The notes under the pieces were generated by a model, which was not told the DNA's origin, ran no database searches, and saw only the letters and a program-made list of their open reading frames with translations. The position numbers and the translations under genes were made by a program. Shown here one piece after another: positions 13,375 to 15,436 of a stretch of DNA of 15,436 bases. This DNA is from CAZGYE01 sp964530165. GTDB taxonomy: Bacteria; Planctomycetota; Planctomycetia; Planctomycetales; Planctomycetaceae. How positions within the stretch are numbered: position 1 is the first letter of the stretch; each line of letters opens with the position of its first letter. Location of the stretch: NCBI GenBank assembly GCA_964530165.1, contig CAZGYE010000116.1:1-15436 (forward strand). Direction: 5' to 3'.

Positions 13375-14583
13375 CTAGTTCAATCGTTCGACGAAGCGCA
13401 GGAAACGGACATCGAGCCAATCGAGGTCGGCGCCGAACGCCTGCTTAAAATCCGCGACGCGTCGCGGTGCGGTATAGGCTTCGAAGGGATCACGTGTGGC
13501 GATGGTTTTCAGGTAGCGTGCATACTGGGCCGGTCTGGTGTCGATCAAGAAGAAACTCAACGCCCATGCCTGGCTGTAGGCGTCCAGCGTCCTGGTTCGG
13601 AACATCTCGTCGGAACCGACAAACGCGGCCAGCGACTTCGGTTTCCGGCGTCTCTTCACAAAACTGCCGAACCGGATGTAGCGCTCCCGATTGATCCGCG
13701 TTTTGGCCGGCAGGTTGCGAGAGTTCTGGCGGGTTCCAGGGGCCTCGAACACTGTGGCCAGCCCTTCGACCACCCAGCGCGGGTTCTCACCGATGCGGGA
13801 GTGCAATCCGGTGTTGTAAGCGACCTGGTGGGTCGCTTCGTGGATGATGGTGTCCTTCACGTTGCCCGCGACCGTTGGGGCCCAACGATTGTTCGACCAC
13901 TGTAAGTCGGCCGGCGACGGCAGCGATGCGCTGGCATCATTCGCACGAAACAGGTCTGAGAGGCCAACACGCGCGGTCGTCGACGACGGATCGGCCGGGT
14001 CTCCCGAGAGCGATTGCATTTGCACGCCGGACAACGCGATACGGTTTGTCGTCGTCAGGTAGTATCCCGCTAGCCCAGTCGACGCGGGAAATCCATCCTT
14101 TCTGCAATAGTCGTGGAAACTCTTCCGATCTGGGAAGACGATGGCGACGAGTGGAAACTCGGGTTGGGAGATCGGCAGTCCCCGAGTCGAAAAGTAAATG
14201 TAGAACTGCCGGTAAACGTCTTCGAAGAGTCGACAGTATGCCCGCACGCGTCCGCGCGCCGCACAAACCAGATAATGTTCCGTCCCGGTCACGTCGTACT
14301 CTTTACCGAACTCCCGGCGGAGTTGATCGCGCAGCTCGGCCGCAGTGAAACGCTCGAATCGTGGAGAGACGCGGCGGAACTTGCTGACGTCCCTGAATCG
14401 CAGTTGGCTCAGTTGTCCGTCGCGGGCCATCAGCCAGCAGTGGTCTTCGTCGTGGGCCACCAATTTCCCGCGGTACGTTTTGCCCTTCTGCTGAAATTCG
14501 AGCAGTGCCGGCTTCCCGGCCAGTGCGGTGGCCGCCGCGCAAGTGAGCACCGCGGCTACAATGATGGTGAGCGAGTATCGCAT
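13375..14583 (-). CDS. DUF1570-family exported putative zinc metallopeptidase
   Basis: This 402-residue protein begins with a signal peptide (MRYSLTIIVAAVLTCAAATA, then LAG; cleavage near 22). Residues 248-253 read HEATHQ, an HExxH zinc-peptidase motif, and WVVEGLATVFE at 270-280 supplies a Glu (273) at the spacing of a third zinc ligand in gluzincins. The flanking text (AIVFPDRKSFHDYCRKDG, GYYLTTTNRIAL, YSQAWALSFFL) is typical of DUF1570, a family common in planctomycetes with a peptidase-like fold and no established substrate. The N-terminal 30-65 region looks like a small beta domain (KTYRGKLVAHDEDHCWLM). The ATG at 14583 was taken; one at 14607 (eight codons earlier, AAGG upstream) is equally possible but lies within an inverted repeat arm. 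It converges with the SLBB gene. Confidence 0.88.
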   Translation of the reverse strand: MRYSLTIIVAAVLTCAAATALAGKPALLEFQQKGKTYRGKLVAHDEDHCWLMARDGQLSQLRFRDVSKFRRVSPRFERFTAAELRDQLRREFGKEYDVTGTEHYLVCAARGRVRAYCRLFEDVYRQFYIYFSTRGLPISQPEFPLVAIVFPDRKSFHDYCRKDGFPASTGLAGYYLTTTNRIALSGVQMQSLSGDPADPSSTTARVGLSDLFRANDASASLPSPADLQWSNNRWAPTVAGNVKDTIIHEATHQVAYNTGLHSRIGENPRWVVEGLATVFEAPGTRQNSRNLPAKTRINRERYIRFGSFVKRRRKPKSLAAFVGSDEMFRTRTLDAYSQAWALSFFLIDTRPAQYARYLKTIATRDPFEAYTAPRRVADFKQAFGADLDWLDVRFLRFVERLN

Positions 14584-14600
14584 TCGCGTTATTCCCGGAT

Positions 14601-14710
14601 TATTCATAGGCTGCCTTCGTGGTACCCAAACCGACAACTTGTTGTCGCATTGCACGGGTTTCACGGCACATTCAACGACGACAAGTCGTCGGTTTGGGTT
14701 TCTATGAATA
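14601..14710. repeat. 110-bp inverted-repeat element upstream of the DUF1570 gene
   Basis: TATTCATAG (14601-14609) and CTATGAATA (14702-14710) are exact inverted ends. Inside, 24-bp arms at 14624-14647 and 14676-14699 match in inverted orientation at 22 of 24 positions (core ACCCAAACCGAC against GTCGGTTTGGGT). The loop is about 28 bp. It fills the space between the divergent DUF1570 gene and the gene at 14773, so it may hold their promoters or be a small palindromic insertion. Confidence 0.8.
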
Positions 14711-14772
14711 CGCAAATTCGGAGTGACCTTTTCAAGTATAGGTCGTAAACTGGAATACTCGGAGAAAACGCA

Positions 14773-15436
14773 ATGGGACCGTTTCAAGGGGCAAGTCGTT
14801 TGGCGCTGGTGGGATTGATCGTGGCGATTCTTCCGGCGGGGGAAAATACGGCCGGCGGACCGGCGGGACCAAAGACCGTCGGGCTCAAGCAGCAAGTGGG
14901 CGAGTTGCTCGAGCAGTTGGATGCCGCGACCCACAAGGCGCGCGTTCGCGCGGAACAGCAATTGCGCGAATTGGGTCCGGACATACTGCCGCTGCTGCCC
15001 TCGCCGGTGTTGCTGGGGAACGCTTCCGTGCGGGAAGCGGTGCGGCGCATTCGCATCAGTCTGGAGCGCCGAAAAGCGCGGCAGTCGGTGTCGGCGTCAC
15101 GGGTCACGCTGCGGGGAGAGCGGCCGCTTGAGGACTTGCTCAAAGCCGTTTCCGCGCAGACGGGGAACGGGATCGATTTCTCGCAGGTTCCGGTTGAGCT
15201 GCGACAGACACGCTTCGCGCTCGACACCATGCAACGTGCCTTCTGGCCGGTGATGGACGACCTGGCCGCGCGGTGTGGTTTGCGGTACGACGACGGTTCT
15301 GGCAAGGCGAGTCTCAACCTGTCGGTGCGGCCGGGGAGCGAGCCGGCCGACGAGATTGCCGTTGCGTATTCCGGTGCATTTCGCATTTCTGTCGAGTCGG
15401 CCGGCCTGCGGCTGATGCCCGGCGACCTGGCGCATC
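14773..15436 (+). CDS. exported protein of unknown function, partial (C-terminus beyond window)
   Basis: The frame is open from an ATG at 14773 to the window edge, 221 codons without a stop. GGAGAAAA lies just upstream as a ribosome binding site. The N-terminus (RLALVGLIVAILPAG at about 9-23) looks like a signal peptide or membrane anchor. Residues about 38-80 (LKQQVGELLEQLDAATHKAR, then EQQLRELGPDILPLL) resemble a HEAT-like helical pair with the common LG...LLP ending. After that come a helix and beta strands (VTLRGERPLEDLLKAVSAQTG), reminiscent of secretin- or STN-like short domains (basis inference). It is divergent from the DUF1570 gene, with the inverted-repeat element between them. I do not recognise the full family. 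Confidence 0.7.
   Translation, partial: MGPFQGASRLALVGLIVAILPAGENTAGGPAGPKTVGLKQQVGELLEQLDAATHKARVRAEQQLRELGPDILPLLPSPVLLGNASVREAVRRIRISLERRKARQSVSASRVTLRGERPLEDLLKAVSAQTGNGIDFSQVPVELRQTRFALDTMQRAFWPVMDDLAARCGLRYDDGSGKASLNLSVRPGSEPADEIAVAYSGAFRISVESAGLRLMPGDLAH

Overview
The window looks like the chromosome of a planctomycete, probably of the Pirellula kind. The base composition is GC-rich. There is a Tat-exported protein of a type common in Planctomycetota, a DUF1570 HExxH protein, an RTX-type C-terminal remnant and many short heptad-based tandem repeats. This placement is inference from gene content; there is no rRNA or tRNA in the window to confirm it.

Layout. Bases 1-849 (minus) are the N-terminal 283 codons of a Tat-signal protein that runs off the left edge. 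Bases 850-1650 are degraded DNA: a 14-bp tandem repeat, the last 37 codons of an RTX-like protein, and a fragment of an IS1634-type transposase. Bases 1651-2247 hold a HigB/HigA toxin-antitoxin pair with a well-formed promoter abutting the toxin start. Bases 2248-2734 have no gene but contain a long stem-loop.

The centre of the window (2735-8266, plus) is a tightly packed three-gene operon. The first gene encodes one 1124-residue polypeptide in which a complete P1B-type metal ATPase is fused to an HflK-like SPFH (band 7) domain. It is followed by an HflC-like and an HflK-like SPFH protein, with spacings of 7 bp and a 4-bp ATGA overlap. The likely picture is a metal-transport ATPase tethered in a membrane SPFH assembly. 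No FtsH gene is present. The HflK-like gene carries two runs of 7-bp tandem repeats within its first 38 codons, where gain or loss of a single unit would shift the frame.

A TPR-like protein gene (8389-9141, plus) comes next. Facing it on the minus strand are a DtxR/MntR-family metal-dependent regulator and, upstream of it in the same operon, a 64-residue membrane protein with a zinc ribbon. A metal regulator close to a metal ATPase operon is suggestive but does not prove regulation.

Bases 10164-12341 (minus) carry a thiolase and a 3-hydroxyacyl-CoA dehydrogenase, two steps of acetoacetyl-CoA/3-hydroxybutyryl-CoA or beta-oxidation metabolism. They are separated by a compact double-hairpin element. 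A secreted or membrane-anchored SLBB protein (12490-13350, plus) is divergent from the thiolase and convergent with a DUF1570 putative zinc peptidase (13375-14583, minus). Upstream of the DUF1570 gene is a long inverted repeat, then the 5' part of an exported protein of unknown function that runs off the right edge.
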